DNA of 64,000 nucleotides from Artemisia argyi (Eukaryota > Streptophyta > Magnoliopsida > Asterales > Asteraceae): NCBI GenBank assembly GCA_030686995.1, contig CM060685.1:129977823-130041822 (forward strand), in the 5' to 3' direction. Each line of letters starts with the position of its first letter. The stretch's first letter is position 1. Below are positions 48,781 through 60,246 of this stretch, one piece after another. A program made the position numbers and the translations under genes. The notes below the pieces were generated by a model, which saw only the letters and a program-made list of their open reading frames with translations, was not told the DNA's origin and did not search any database.

Positions 48781-49303
48781 TGTTACCTACATGGCTAATA
48801 AAACATGCATAGCGAAATAAAAAAACATAAAAAGGCCATGCAACCAGACAAACCCTAGTTAGCAAGATCATAACCTAATAAATGATATAACCTAACCCTA
48901 AACATGTAAGAAGGGTGTTTATAGAAGACTTACTTGTTATCTTGCAACACGTAAACTACTGAATCAGTAAGTTGTGCGAGTTCGCCTTCTACTTTGGAGA
49001 TCGACCAAAGACTTAGGGTTTTTGGGAGAAAACCTTACTTCGGGTTGCGTCAGGTTTCCACCGATACTACACAAGTAGAACCAGGGCTCAAACCTATGCA
49101 AGTTAGGTGAGTTACGAATATCAGGTAAACACTAAATCGACTACGAGTCGATTTAGGGATGATTGCGAATGGTTAGGGTTTAGGAAACTCCTAGCTTGAC
49201 TGATCGTGTATATGGGGAGAGGAGAAAAAAATTTAGGGATTGTGTGTAAGTATGAGAATGTCTAGGAAAGCATTAGGAATATTCTAGAATACTTGTACAA
49301 CAA
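48781..49303 (-). repeat. 5' LTR of a minus-strand copia element
   Basis: On the minus strand it starts TGTTGTACAAGTATTC at 49303 and ends ...GTAGGTAACA at 48781, about 520 bp. Fourteen bases separate it from the primer site, so the inner boundary may be off. Confidence 0.45.
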
Positions 49304-50162
49304 GTATTAGAGTTTGTTTAGGAAACAACTCACCCTCTCTTGGGTTTCGATCAAATAAGCTATGTTGTTTTGCTTCTTGTCATTAGTTACCCATCAATAT
49401 TTATCTCTTGATAAATATTAAGTTTCTGGTAATAACCGTTTAATACTTTTATGAAATAACGACCTGTCTTCATTTCCTTATTGTTCCATTTCATTTCCTT
49501 ATTGTTCCATTTCATCTCGTAAACTCATTTCTTATTTCTGCTTGCTTGTTCTGTTTAGTGTGCATCGGTGTGACCCTTCGGCATTTCTGTTACGGCAAGT
49601 TGTGAAAGCTTGTTGTGTACCTTCAACACAAAAATCCTTTCAGCTTCGTCATGTAAATGTTGCCTCAGTACAACTATTGTCCGTAAGGAACAAAGGGCAT
49701 TTAAGAGACTAGGTTCATGTTAACAATCATTCACAACCTTGTCGGGGATCTAAATTCCGCTCTCAAAATTAAACCTTGATCATTTCTTTATATTCGTTAT
49801 GGTTGTTAAACTTTACCATGTTCTCTTTATGTGTACTCTTGAACTTTAAACTATCTATGATTGGTTATGCTTAATGGTTGTGTTCATTTATTTATGTCTA
49901 TATATTTTTGTGTTGTGCTTGTTCTTGTACTAACTTTGTTTTGTTGCACGTCGACATTGCTCGATTACTTTGGATGCCTTCAACAAGGGGAAGCATAGAC
50001 TAAGGGGGAGCTTTTTCAATGGCTCTTTCGCTTTGCTACAAACCTCTCTTTTTGCTTTGACAAAAAGGAAGAGAAAGGTTTAAACTTATCTCAAAAACAC
50101 TTCTTTACTTCACTTTTACCTACTATGAGTTTAGATTTTGAAATCATAAAAAATGAAAAGAT
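49304..50162 (+). other. 3' untranslated part of a second SIRE-type element
   Basis: GGGGAAGCATAGACTAAGGGGGAGC near 49986 parallels the purine-rich stretch before the LTR at 2264; GAGTTTAGATTTTGAAATCAT just before 50163 parallels 2227-2250. The polypurine tract itself has decayed to AAAAATGAAAAGAT. No ORF; the left part is unidentified. Confidence 0.5.
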
Positions 50163-51598
50163 TGTTAATATAAATAATCGCATAAAACGTTATTTCTATT
50201 TAACGATTTCTCTATGTTTTGTTAATGGCATTGTTAAAAATGTATTAAGTAAAAGCTCAAGTAAACAAGTTTTAGACATAAGTTTTCATTTGACAAAAAT
50301 CACTTAAGGTATGAATATGGATCCCTTAAACTTGTATAATGATCAAAGATTATTTTATCATACATAATGCATTAAACACTTGCATCATTTTATAAAATAT
50401 TTCATACTTTTAAAAACTTTCACAAAAAGTTTAGTTACATACATTATTTTCACATTTTATAAACACTTGACCATTTAGAACACATCTTCATCATTAGGAA
50501 GTAAATCAAATGCAGTCTTGCATTGAGAAATGGATTAGCCATTTTTGATAATAAACCAAGACCTAAATACTTGACCATTTAGAAGACATCTTCCTAACTG
50601 GAAAATTAATCAAATGCAATCTTTCATTGAGAAAGGGAAATATTAACCATTTTGGTAATAATCCAAGACCAAAGTAGGACAGCATCAAACTCGGTTTTGC
50701 ATGAAAAACATAATTAGTCTTTTTATGGTATTATGTGTTTAACAACTCAAGTAACAATCTTGGCCAACATTCCTTGCAGCTTTCCATGCATCAAAAGAAT
50801 GAAAATATTCCAAACAAGACATGAATGACCACTCAAAACGGCTAGTGTTTTGGGCTTGTATATGAGAGAAGGATTCTTCATAAGGGATGGATCACTTAAA
50901 GGATCATTGGATCCATCCTAGGCTATTAAGCCATCATCTTGCCTATTTAAGCAAGCCATTTGTATACCATTTCTCACCCCTTGCAATCATCTTTCTAGCA
51001 TTCTTTCATATATTCATACACATACTTCTTTGATCATTATCTAGTTTTATATTCATTCAAGTGATCCACACAACTAATCTATCTTTCTAGAAAGGGAAGA
51101 GCACAAGAAGATTATCAAGCACTATGTGTTGTAGTTATTAGTTTTTTGTATTTGCAACTTAGTTGTGCAATTATGTTTCACTACTATAGTTCACAGTTTA
51201 TAAACACCACCATACACCAAAATAGAGAGTTATGTTAGTGTTTTAGTCCTCAAAATACTTAGTGAGAAAGGCTTGTTCTAAGTTGATTAGGACTCGATAT
51301 TTAGCTTAGTATTAGTAAAAGTGTAAGCGACGTTATATGGCTTTTTCTGCTAACTAAGGGAGTTTGTTGACATAATGAAATGAACTCTCGAGTCAGAAAC
51401 TTGAGGAGTGGATTAGGGCGAGGAAGGAAGTTCGTTACCGAACCACTATAAATCATTGTGTTTTAGTTTAATCCTTTCATTAATTCTTATTGTCTTACAT
51501 TTAAATTTACATATTATCATTGCTTGATTTCATAATAAGGTATCGAAACTACGATTTTAAAATGATAAGACTATTGAACCCTCTTCTAGTTTTTCACA
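50163..51598 (+). repeat. Second SIRE-type LTR, older copy
   Basis: Starts TGTTAATATAAATAATCG (first copy TGTTGACATAAATAATG) and ends ...CTAGTTTTTCACA. GGGAGTTTGTTGACATAATG and GAACCACTATAAATC near 51360-51455 match the first LTR. The CCCCTTAA/GGCCGGCC array of the first copy is not present. No primer site follows, so it is a 3' or solo LTR. Confidence 0.65.
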
Positions 51599-51709
51599 AT
51601 TTATATTCACTTTATCTCAAAATAATTTCCCTCGGACATAAACATACTGCTTAAAAAAAAGTGAGATCACTACACTATTCAACCAATCAAATATCATATT
51701 CACTCATTA

Positions 51710-52797
51710 TGCTGGGCACAGTGGTGACCAGACACGACTTTGCCATATCAGCTTTCTCTCTCCGACGACCAAGTTGCCACAGTGGTGACCAAGGTTTTTA
51801 TTTTTTATTTTTTTATTTTATTTTTATTTTTTTAAATTCAAATATTTTAAACAACAAATTTAAACTTCATTAACAATAAAAATATTACATAAAGTAAACA
51901 TTAAATTGAAAACACGAATTACATATTAACAAACTACGATTCGAAAATGAAGATGAAAATACAAATAACAATGAAAAGTTTGAGTTTTCTCCCTCTTCGT
52001 AAGGAGACTCTGCATCCGCAAACTTGCCCTCCATGATACTCTCTTTCCAGAATGTCAAAAAAGTTGTTGTGGCGATATTCTGCATCCCTTGTTTCCTGCT
52101 CCACACGAGTAGCTTCCTCACGTGCTTTATTTTCTTGTATTTTTCTTAGTACTTCCTCATCTTGCTCAAGTAGTCGAAGTTGTTCCTCAGTAAAATTAAA
52201 CGGATTGGGTTGCTATTCCACCGGTGGAGTGTTATCCGGTTCATTTTTCGTTGGGAATATCAGAAAGATATCTGCCGATGGAGTGTTTATCAGTTCATTT
52301 TTTGTTGGGTTAGTACTCAAGTAGTCGTGTTCACTGGGAAATTGTTGTGAGAAGTTGTGTTCACTAGGAAATTATTGTGAGAAGTCGTGTCGTCGTGGTG
52401 ACTGGGAAATTATTGTGAGAAGTCCTTTGTGGCCGGAAATTGTTGGGGAAGTCTTTGCGAGACATTGTTGAGAATCTGTGTGTGAGTCGTGTGTATGAGT
52501 TGTATGTATGAGAAACAAAAGAGTGTGGGTATATATAGTGAAATTTTTGAATTTGAAATTTAATTTTGAATCCTCCCGCTCGTACTGTAACATTTAATTT
52601 GAATTTGAAGCAAAGTGGGTAATATTATGGTGTTTGTATTTTATTTTATGTAAATGAAAAAAAAAAAGTGTGTAAAATTGGTTGAAAATTCGACCAAATT
52701 GGGATTTCTTCCTTGCCACGACCAAACACACACAATGGCCACGACCGATCATGACCATGCTCGACCGACCATGGTGATCGATCCACTGTGCTCAGCC
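51710..52797 (-). mobile_element. Internally deleted PIF/Harbinger-like element
   Basis: Flanked by TTA (51707-51709 and 52798-52800), the 3-bp target typical of PIF/Harbinger. Terminal inverted repeats are GCTGGGCACAGTGG at the left and, as complement of the right end, GCTGAGCACAGTGG, reminiscent of Pong/Ping ends. On the minus strand a frame near 52460 (MSRKDFPNNF) and a Glu-rich helical piece at about 52190-52040 (EEQLRLLEQDEEVLRKIQENKAREEATR) look like the front and end of the Myb-like ORF1 protein; the middle is missing and frames are broken. No transposase. Confidence 0.65.
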
Positions 52798-52899
52798 TTA
52801 GAAACTCTCTTTTGATTGTTTAACACAAGAAAAGAAGTGCCATCTTGGTATATCTCAAAATAAAAATAGAGACAATAATTTTAATTAAGATGGATGAAA

Positions 52900-53605
52900 T
52901 CTGTACTACTTATATTGCATATTAGACCTTCTCTCTTATTTAATTTTTACGATTTCCTAATATAGATTTTAAGTAAATATAAGTGATAAAACATAAAGCA
53001 CAAGTATGTAAAGCACAATGATTTTAAGGTCAACATATTTCTTACATACATACAATTAATACACTCCATCACCAATTAATATAAGTCATAAAACACAAAA
53101 CATAAGTATGTAAAGCACAATGAAATCTTTTGCTTCCATAAAGGAAATATTGTACAATAAATACAACATTATGTACAAAATATCTTTTTTTGTCGAGCCT
53201 CTTTTTTCTTCCGGCAATACAATAAATACAACATTAAGTACAAGTGCTTAAAGCACGCATAAAACTAAAAAAACACAATGCATCTAATGCAATTAATACA
53301 CTATTAAAAACACTCATTCATAAAAAAAAAATACAACTATTTAAGCACAATGTACAATATAATTAAGCTTCCAAAATAAAGCTTCCACCCCTTCATAAAA
53401 AAAATACACTATTAATACAATTAATATGCTATTAAAAATACCTATTTACAAAAAATACAACTTTTTAACCACAATATACAATATAATTAAGCTTCTAAAA
53501 TATTAAGCTTCCAAAACAAAAATATGAGATCCAGCAACCCGAAACAATAATTCGAAATATTCATCACCGCAAATTTTATTACAACGTACCCACCGCCGCA
53601 TCGCG
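52900..53605 (+). mobile_element. Helitron-like element, 5' part to terminal hairpin
   Basis: Candidate 5' end TCTGTACTACTTATAT follows an A. The interior is A/T-rich with AAAGCACAAGTATG-like repeats. The stretch ends in GC-rich CCGCCGCATCGCGCG at 53593-53607, like the hairpin of plant Helitron 3' ends. A solo LTR is inserted there; the last bases ACCCTGCTA resume at 56833-56841. The final CTRR motif is imperfect. Confidence 0.4.
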
Positions 53606-53610
53606 CGAAT

Positions 53611-56600
53611 TGTAACACCCCGAAAATTTGATAAGCAGTGGAAGTCTAATCGGGGTCATTACAGTTTAGTACACAGTCATACTCATAGAAAACAATTCAA
53701 AAGATAGTCAATATCATTCCATGAAAACTCAAATAGTCAGAGTTACAAACATTTTTCCAAAAATGTTAATTGTTTCGCAAAAGCAGTGATGAGTTTGTAA
53801 AGAATGATATAATTATTGAAATAACAAGGGAGGTCCTGTGTGCCCTTTTGCCAGCTCCGTGCCGCCATGCTTGCTAATTTCCTGAGATAAACATGCTTAA
53901 AAAGTCAACACAAAGGTTGAGTGAATCCATAGTAGTTTAAATAGTAATAGTGTGAACACAAGTCAAGCATTTGAAATAAACAAGCCAAGATAGACAGGTC
54001 TTGACTAAACTGGTGAAATATTGCTCCTAAGCCTCACGAAACGCAAGCCTTAACATTGATTCGACATATCATAAAGATAATAACAATCACTTACACCACA
54101 GAGGATGTAAATGACAAAGGGGCCCTCGGTGACAGGAAATGTGCCAAATTTCCATAATACCTCGAATATAGCACACCTCCTGCCAAGTGATCACCTTGAC
54201 AGAGGTGGGCTGCCATTCCAATAGATCTATCAACTATATTCGCGCTCACTCACAAGTGATTAAGGTTCGTGATATGAGGGACTTGTAGCACGGGTGTCAA
54301 CTTAGGCAATATCAGGTGGTAACAGCATACAGAAAATACTTGTGTTCGATTTATAGCATGTATCTCCCCACGGGGTTTAAAAAAAATTAAAATGTGGGAC
54401 CATGAACTCACCTGACAGGTGTGTGTGAATCACAACGGTGCTCAAAAGTGATGGTGTACTGCTACGACTAGCAATGAATTTCCTCCGACTTGCGACCTAT
54501 ATACATATAGTCATCGGTGTTTTAGATTCGTTTCGTAATTGACATATGACATGTCTCGTGTACGGTGATATCCATTCGGGTGTCTTAATATATTCTAAAA
54601 TAACTTTACCTAGTTATTTGTATCGTTGTTACAAACCGGTGTTCAATAAATGTTAATTCATTTGTGAAAATAATATTGTTTAAAAATATTTATAATTAAA
54701 TATTTATAGTAAAATTATATATTTACTTTAAAGTTACCAAAATATATATATATTTATATATAAAATTCAAATTATACAAAACGATTAATTAATAAAATAC
54801 CTTTGTCATATTTGATCCTTAACTTTAATAAAGTTACACTTTTTACCCTTTGGTCAAAAATAATTACATTTTAGTCCTTGTTATAACTTTTACACTTTTA
54901 CACCTCGATCTTTGGAAAAATTACAGTTTCTACCCTTCGTTTAATTCAAAATCGACAGTTTCCAAAGTGGTCCGAAAGTTTGGTGGTTTTATCACTTTTA
55001 GTCCCTTAACGTGGGACTTTTGCAAAAATAGTCCAAGATCTAGTTTTTTGAAAAGTTAACTTTTATTTTTATAAAAGTTACCATTTTTATCTTCTAATAT
55101 TTATAAAAATCAGTTTTTATAAATTAAATATCATTTCGAAAATCTTTAATTTTCCAATCGAAAATCCTTAAGGGAAAATCGTTTGGGCTCGTTAGCCCGG
55201 TTAAGGCCCAAAGTGGGTTTACTTGTTTAAAAACAATGCTCGACACATTCTTGGTTTTGGTCTAGTTTTTGTAGTTTTAGATCGAGTGTGTCTTGCATGT
55301 CTTGTTAGTTTGATTAAGTGTGAGTCGATGATTTAGTGTGTCGAAGAAAATATATAGATTGTACGCGTAAAAATGAAATGGAGAGGCCTTTCCTCAAGGG
55401 TGTCGAGGCATGTGATATATATAGTTATAAGTGTAACGAAGATTTATACTTAGAAAATAGTGTGTCTCGTGTGATAAATAAACCTGGTATGCATGAAACG
55501 ATTAAGAGTAAAATATGAAAAGGGTGATGATAACTTACAACACCAAATGGTGGTGAAGAGTTCGTGTGGTATGACCAAACGAGAACAAGCAAACGTTGCA
55601 CCCTCTTCGTAGTATCCCTTGTTCCAATACTCCTTACCCAAATAACTCGTTCCTAACCCAAAACCTTACTTGTGTGTGCCTAGTGCTCTTCGACAGTAAC
55701 CAAGAAGGGAGAAAGAGTTTGGTGATTTGAAGTTTGAAAGTGTGAGATTAAAATGCATTTAATGTGACTTATATAGGATAGCAATGGTGGTTCGAATGTC
55801 TCCATGTGATGCAACATAATCCGAGTGGTCATTCCTTTCTCGACAAAGTTGTCTATGCTTGTTGAGTGTTGTCATGTCGAGTTGTAAGAGTTGAAGGCTA
55901 CATTCATATTTTAATGCTAGGGCTTAGAGAGTTTTAGGCCATGTGTGTCCCTTAAAATCTTGTTTATTGTTTGTGTTAGGAATTTAAGAAACATATTACC
56001 TAGTGGTTTAAGAGATTTAGTGTGTAATGTTGTTAACCAAGGGTTGGACGGCTCCAAGGGTGGCTCGATGTTGCAAGATACAAAGTCAAAGGAGAATTGC
56101 TTGTTTGATATCGAGCTCGTAGGGGACCAAAATAAATCGTGTGTATTTTCAAGTTGCAAAAGAGTTGGTTTCGCTTTGTGTGACATGCTGTGCAAAATAA
56201 TAAGCCACAACCATTGGGCTTGAGGACGCAAGGCCCAAACGAGATACAAATGAAAAAAAATAAAGTTGGGTGGGTTGTGGTTGTGTTCGGCCCAGCAGTA
56301 GGGTAAAAGAAAGAAAGGAAAACATTTGGGCTAAAAGTGGTATCCGGCCCAAAGCAAAAGAAATGGTGTGTCGGTGACTAATTCGTTTGTAACTTTAGTT
56401 TCGGTATCGGTGTCAGTTCGTGAAAACCATGAAAATATAATCGGTGTCGTCATACGTATACATATACTTATATATACATAGAGATAATAATTTGTAATAA
56501 TTAATATATATATCGTTATATATATTAATAATATATCGGTGTCCAATTAGGGTGCCAGGTCGCAAGTGGGAGTTACCGGTGTTAACCTCATTGGGTGACA

Positions 56601-56827
56601 TCCAAGAGTGACAATCGGGTGTTATCAGGTGACAAAACATAATCGAGTGTCAAACAAACGGTGATCAAAATAATCGGGTGTCAAACAAACGGTGATCAAA
56701 ATAATTGGGTGTCAAACAAATGGTGTCTCATATAAAAATTTCAAATTAGCCCGCAAAAATGGCTTAGTTTAGAATAGTGTCGATAATTAGCATAAATAAA
56801 TGACCTGTGATTTTACGGAGTATTACA
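53611..56827 (-). repeat. Complete solo LTR of the Tekay family, 3217 bp
   Basis: On the minus strand it starts TGTAATACTCCGTAAAATC at 56827 and ends ...TCGGGGTGTTACA at 53611. The duplication CGAAT is exact on both sides (53606-53610 and 56828-56832). It matches the split LTR 12945-13889 plus 25217-27644 throughout, including the TATA-like CCTATATAAGTC near 55765-55776. Frames inside (for example near 55917-56249) are shared with the other copy and are not genes. Confidence 0.9.
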
Positions 56828-56841
56828 CGAATACCCTGCTA

Positions 56842-58067
56842 TATCTAATAAATCATCAACAAACATATTCATCAAATTAAAGTTTGATAAACAAATTCCC
56901 ATCCAAATGATACACATCGTGTTCTTCTCGATACATCAATACAACATCAAATTAAAACACCATTCGCTCCCATTACAAATCGAACAAAAAATCTTACTTG
57001 AGATTACAAAAACACAACCAACAACCGGTTGAAACATAATCTATTACATCAATTAACAGTACCAGAAATTTATGAAGAAAAGTCCTTAATGAAAAACAAC
57101 AACAAAAATATTAAAAAAAACAATAAAAAGAAAAATTGATAACAACTTTATAAAATATTCGATTGACATTACAAATATCACATTTGATACATTCAAATCT
57201 TTGAAAAAAAAGTCAATAAAAACAGATGTTAGATCTAAACGAGAAACCAAAAAAATAAAAAATAAAACAATGATGTACCATTTATTTTAAAACCTTAAAC
57301 CAAGATATATCATTATATAACCTTCGATCATGTGATGCACAAGCGGCCTATGATTTCGATCTGAATAAAAATGAGTTTTCACAAATACAACACTACATCT
57401 ATACACTAGACAAAAACCATGGGATGCCATCAATTTCATGAGAGAAAACATGCTTTGATATCGTCGGATCTCAGCATTCACCAGGATAAAAAATGAACAA
57501 CAACTATGACATATTTAGTTTATGATGATAACAACGCAAATCCTGAGACAATAGTTTTTTAAATATACATAACAATCGGTTGCGAGTATAGAGGAAAGAG
57601 TCTTCGATAGGGAGAGCGGCTGTCATATCAGGTGAAGAAGGAAAAACGGCAGTTTATGAAGAGTTGAATGAAGAGATTCGGTTTTATAATTGATGGAGTT
57701 TTGTTGATCAAATAAATGATGGAGTCGAAGGCACAGTTTGAAGAAATAAAGGGACAAGTGAAATTACCTAAACTGGCCTTTTTAGCATATAAATTAATTT
57801 ATACGGGCTAAATGGGCTCGAGCCTGAACAGGTATGGGCCAAACGGGCTTATCATGTTATACGAATGACTTTAAAAAAGACCCAAAAAGATGAAATAAAT
57901 TCCATAGTTAAGAAGTTGAAATACGTCATATGAAATTCTTGATATCTATAAATTTGTTATCAATAAAAACATAATAAACTAAAATACATGATTAACCGAA
58001 AAATATTATTTAAAAGTACCTGTCATCGCAACGTGCGAATGCGATGCTAGCATGTGATAATGTATAT
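56842..58067. other. A/T-rich stretch ending in a Helitron-like 3' hairpin
   Basis: No gene recognised. At 58024-58046 CATCGCA and TGCGATG form a 7-bp stem, directly followed by CTAG (58047-58050), as at Helitron 3' ends; the next base is C rather than the expected T. No matching 5' end was identified. Confidence 0.35.
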
Positions 58068-58167
58068 TCTATATATATATACTAAAAGTCAGTACGTGGT
58101 ACTGTAGCAACAGTGTTTGCTACAGTGATTGTAACGGTAAATATGTGAGTTCGGTTACTGTAGCAAC

Positions 58168-58202
<35 letters not shown>

Positions 58203-58554
58203 TTTTTGACCATGAGGTTAAATATTTAACAAAAACAGCACCTCAGGTTAAATTATAATTTCAAAGATAGTCCCAAAGGACTAACTTTGCAATATATCGA
58301 TTCAGTTAAAAATTACTGTTCATTCGTTAAAAACACTGTTCACCAGTTTTTTTTTTTTTTTAACACCACCTCAGGTTAATTTTTAATTTCAAGAATACTT
58401 GCGGTTATCGATCTTTTGCAAATTTAGTCATTAGTAACAAAAATAATTTTTTTCAATCGTTTTATTTCGAGTTTAGATTAAGCGCAACATTTTCGCAGCA
58501 ACGAGTTTAGATTAACCACAATATTTCCGCAGCAACGCGCGGATACCCCGCTCG
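58068..58554 (+). mobile_element. Short Helitron-like element upstream of the UGT gene
   Basis: Candidate 5' end TCTATATATATATACTAAAAG and 3' end CCGCAGCAACGCGCGG followed by ATACCCCGCTCG and T. The final CTCG departs from CTRR and the left flank is T, not A, so the call is tentative. Inside are a T-run of about 34 (58168-58201), a second T-run near 58347, and a repeated TACTGTAGCAACAGT word. It carries no ORF. Confidence 0.4.
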
Positions 58555-58857
58555 TTTGAAACTAATACACATTTATTAATTGAAACGTAGTTGTTGAGAT
58601 GTAGACATCGAAAGATGCCATTTGAGTTTTGACTCTTATCATGATCTTATTACTTCAACAATTCAATTGGCCTGAATGCATTTACTTGTCAATAAATGAA
58701 TAGTAACTGGATAAAATAAAATAATCCTTTGTTTGAAAATTATGCAAAATAATAAACTAATTTATACGTGTCCTCCATAACATCTATAGGTATCTTGCAA
58801 TATAGACACATTGATCATATCAATTCTCACATCACTACATCAGTTCTTTCGATCACA
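58555..58857 (+). promoter_or_regulatory. Upstream region and 5' leader of the UGT gene
   Basis: About 300 bases between the Helitron-like element and the start codon. It is A/T-rich (for example AAAATAAAATAATCC near 58713), but I see no clear TATA box, so the transcription start is not placed. Confidence 0.3.
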
Positions 58858-60246
58858 ATGGAGCAAAGAAGTCACATAGCCATTCTCCCAAGTCCAGGAA
58901 TGGGTCACCTCATTCCGATGGCTGAATTCGCTAAGCGACTCGTTAAGCACCATCATATCTCGGCCACTATCATGATCCCTACCACTGGACCTTCTCCCAA
59001 AGCTCAAATATCCATCCTTGAATCGTTGCCAGAGAACATAAACCACGTGTTTCTCCCACCCGTAAATGGATTACCAAAGGGTGTCAGGCCAGAGATTACG
59101 ATTTCCTTTGTAATGCAAGCTAGTTTTTCTAGTGTCCGAGACACTTTAAGCTCTTTGAAATCAAATACTAAGTTGGTTGCTTTAGTATTTGACATGTTTG
59201 GACATGATTATATGGAAGTTGCAAAAGAGTTTAACCTCTTTAGCTTCTTGTTTTTTCCAATGAGTGCCATGGCTTTGTCTTTCACTTTTCTAGTGCAAAA
59301 GCTTGATGAAGAGTCTTCTTGTGAGTATAAGGACTTACCTTATCCGGTTAATGTTCCGGGGTCGGTTAGTTTTCATGGGAGAGATCTTATGGCTCCGGTT
59401 CAGGTTCGGACAGATGAAGTATACAAAGGCTATCTTTTACTTTCCAAAAGACTTGCTTTGTTTGATGGTATCATGGTGAATAGTTTTGAGGAGTTAGAGG
59501 AAGAAACCTTTCGAGTTTTGAGGGGTGGGGCTGCATGTAAAACACCTATTTACCCTATTGGGCCACTGATTCGTTCTGATCCAAGTAATGGGTCTGACCG
59601 ACATGAGTCTTTAAAGTGGCTAGACAACCAACCAGATGAATCTGTGGTGTTAGTTTCGTTTGGAAGTGGAGGGACCCTTTCTTTTGACCAGGTTCACGAG
59701 CTAGCTCATGGGCTAGAGGCAAGTGGGCAAAGGTTTTTATGGATAGTAAGAAGCCCTGATAAGTCTTCAAATGCTTCCTTTTTTAATTCCACTAGCCAGG
59801 ATGACCCTTTAGGGTTTTTACCTGAAGGGTTTTTGGCTAGGACAGAAAAGAGGGGTTTAGTCGTGCCTTCTTGGGCTCCACAGATTGAGATACTAAGCCA
59901 CGAGGCAGTTGGTGGGTTCTTGACCCATTGTGGATGGAACTCTACTCTAGAAAGCATTGTTTATGGGGTGCCAATGATTGCTTGGCCTCTTTATGCGGAA
60001 CAACATATGAATGCTAAAGTGATGACCGAAGCACTATGTTTGGCTTTAAGAGCCGAAGTTGATGAAAATGGAATTGTTCGAAAAGAGGTCATTGAAAAAG
60101 TTCTGAAGGAGCTAATGGAGGGAGAAGAAGGAAAGAAGGTAACCAAAAGGTTGAAGGAACTAAAGTTTGCATCCATGAAAGCACTTAGTATTGGAGGGTC
60201 CTCTATGGAGTCATTTTCTAAGATTGCTCTACAGTTGAACAAATGA
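58858..60246 (+). CDS. Family 1 UDP-glycosyltransferase, UGT72-like
   Basis: Single intact exon of 462 residues. ATG 58858 is the only in-frame ATG before the conserved N terminus and has a good plant context (A at -3, G at +4). The N-terminal domain has PSPGMGHLIP with the catalytic His at residue 17 and FDMFGHD with the partner Asp at 112. The C-terminal sugar-donor domain has VSFGSGGT at about 266-273 and a complete 44-residue PSPG box at 339-382, starting WAPQ, with HCGWNS in the middle and ending in Gln, usual for UDP-glucose users. Length and motifs such as LDNQP and LPEGFL fit UGT72, whose members glucosylate monolignols, hydroquinone, flavonols or xenobiotic phenols in the cytosol. 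The acceptor cannot be read from the sequence. No signal peptide. It is the only intact host gene in the window. Confidence 0.95.
   Translation: MEQRSHIAILPSPGMGHLIPMAEFAKRLVKHHHISATIMIPTTGPSPKAQISILESLPENINHVFLPPVNGLPKGVRPEITISFVMQASFSSVRDTLSSLKSNTKLVALVFDMFGHDYMEVAKEFNLFSFLFFPMSAMALSFTFLVQKLDEESSCEYKDLPYPVNVPGSVSFHGRDLMAPVQVRTDEVYKGYLLLSKRLALFDGIMVNSFEELEEETFRVLRGGAACKTPIYPIGPLIRSDPSNGSDRHESLKWLDNQPDESVVLVSFGSGGTLSFDQVHELAHGLEASGQRFLWIVRSPDKSSNASFFNSTSQDDPLGFLPEGFLARTEKRGLVVPSWAPQIEILSHEAVGGFLTHCGWNSTLESIVYGVPMIAWPLYAEQHMNAKVMTEALCLALRAEVDENGIVRKEVIEKVLKELMEGEEGKKVTKRLKELKFASMKALSIGGSSMESFSKIALQLNK

Noticed and set aside
55917..56249. 110-codon minus-strand frame as a host gene
   Set aside because: It lies inside the solo Tekay LTR and its counterpart in the other LTR copy is only partly open.
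58768..58857. Upstream extension of the UGT frame by 30 residues
   Set aside because: The extension starts at a GTG, has no ATG, and does not resemble the N terminus of UGT72 proteins; the ATG at 58858 fits.
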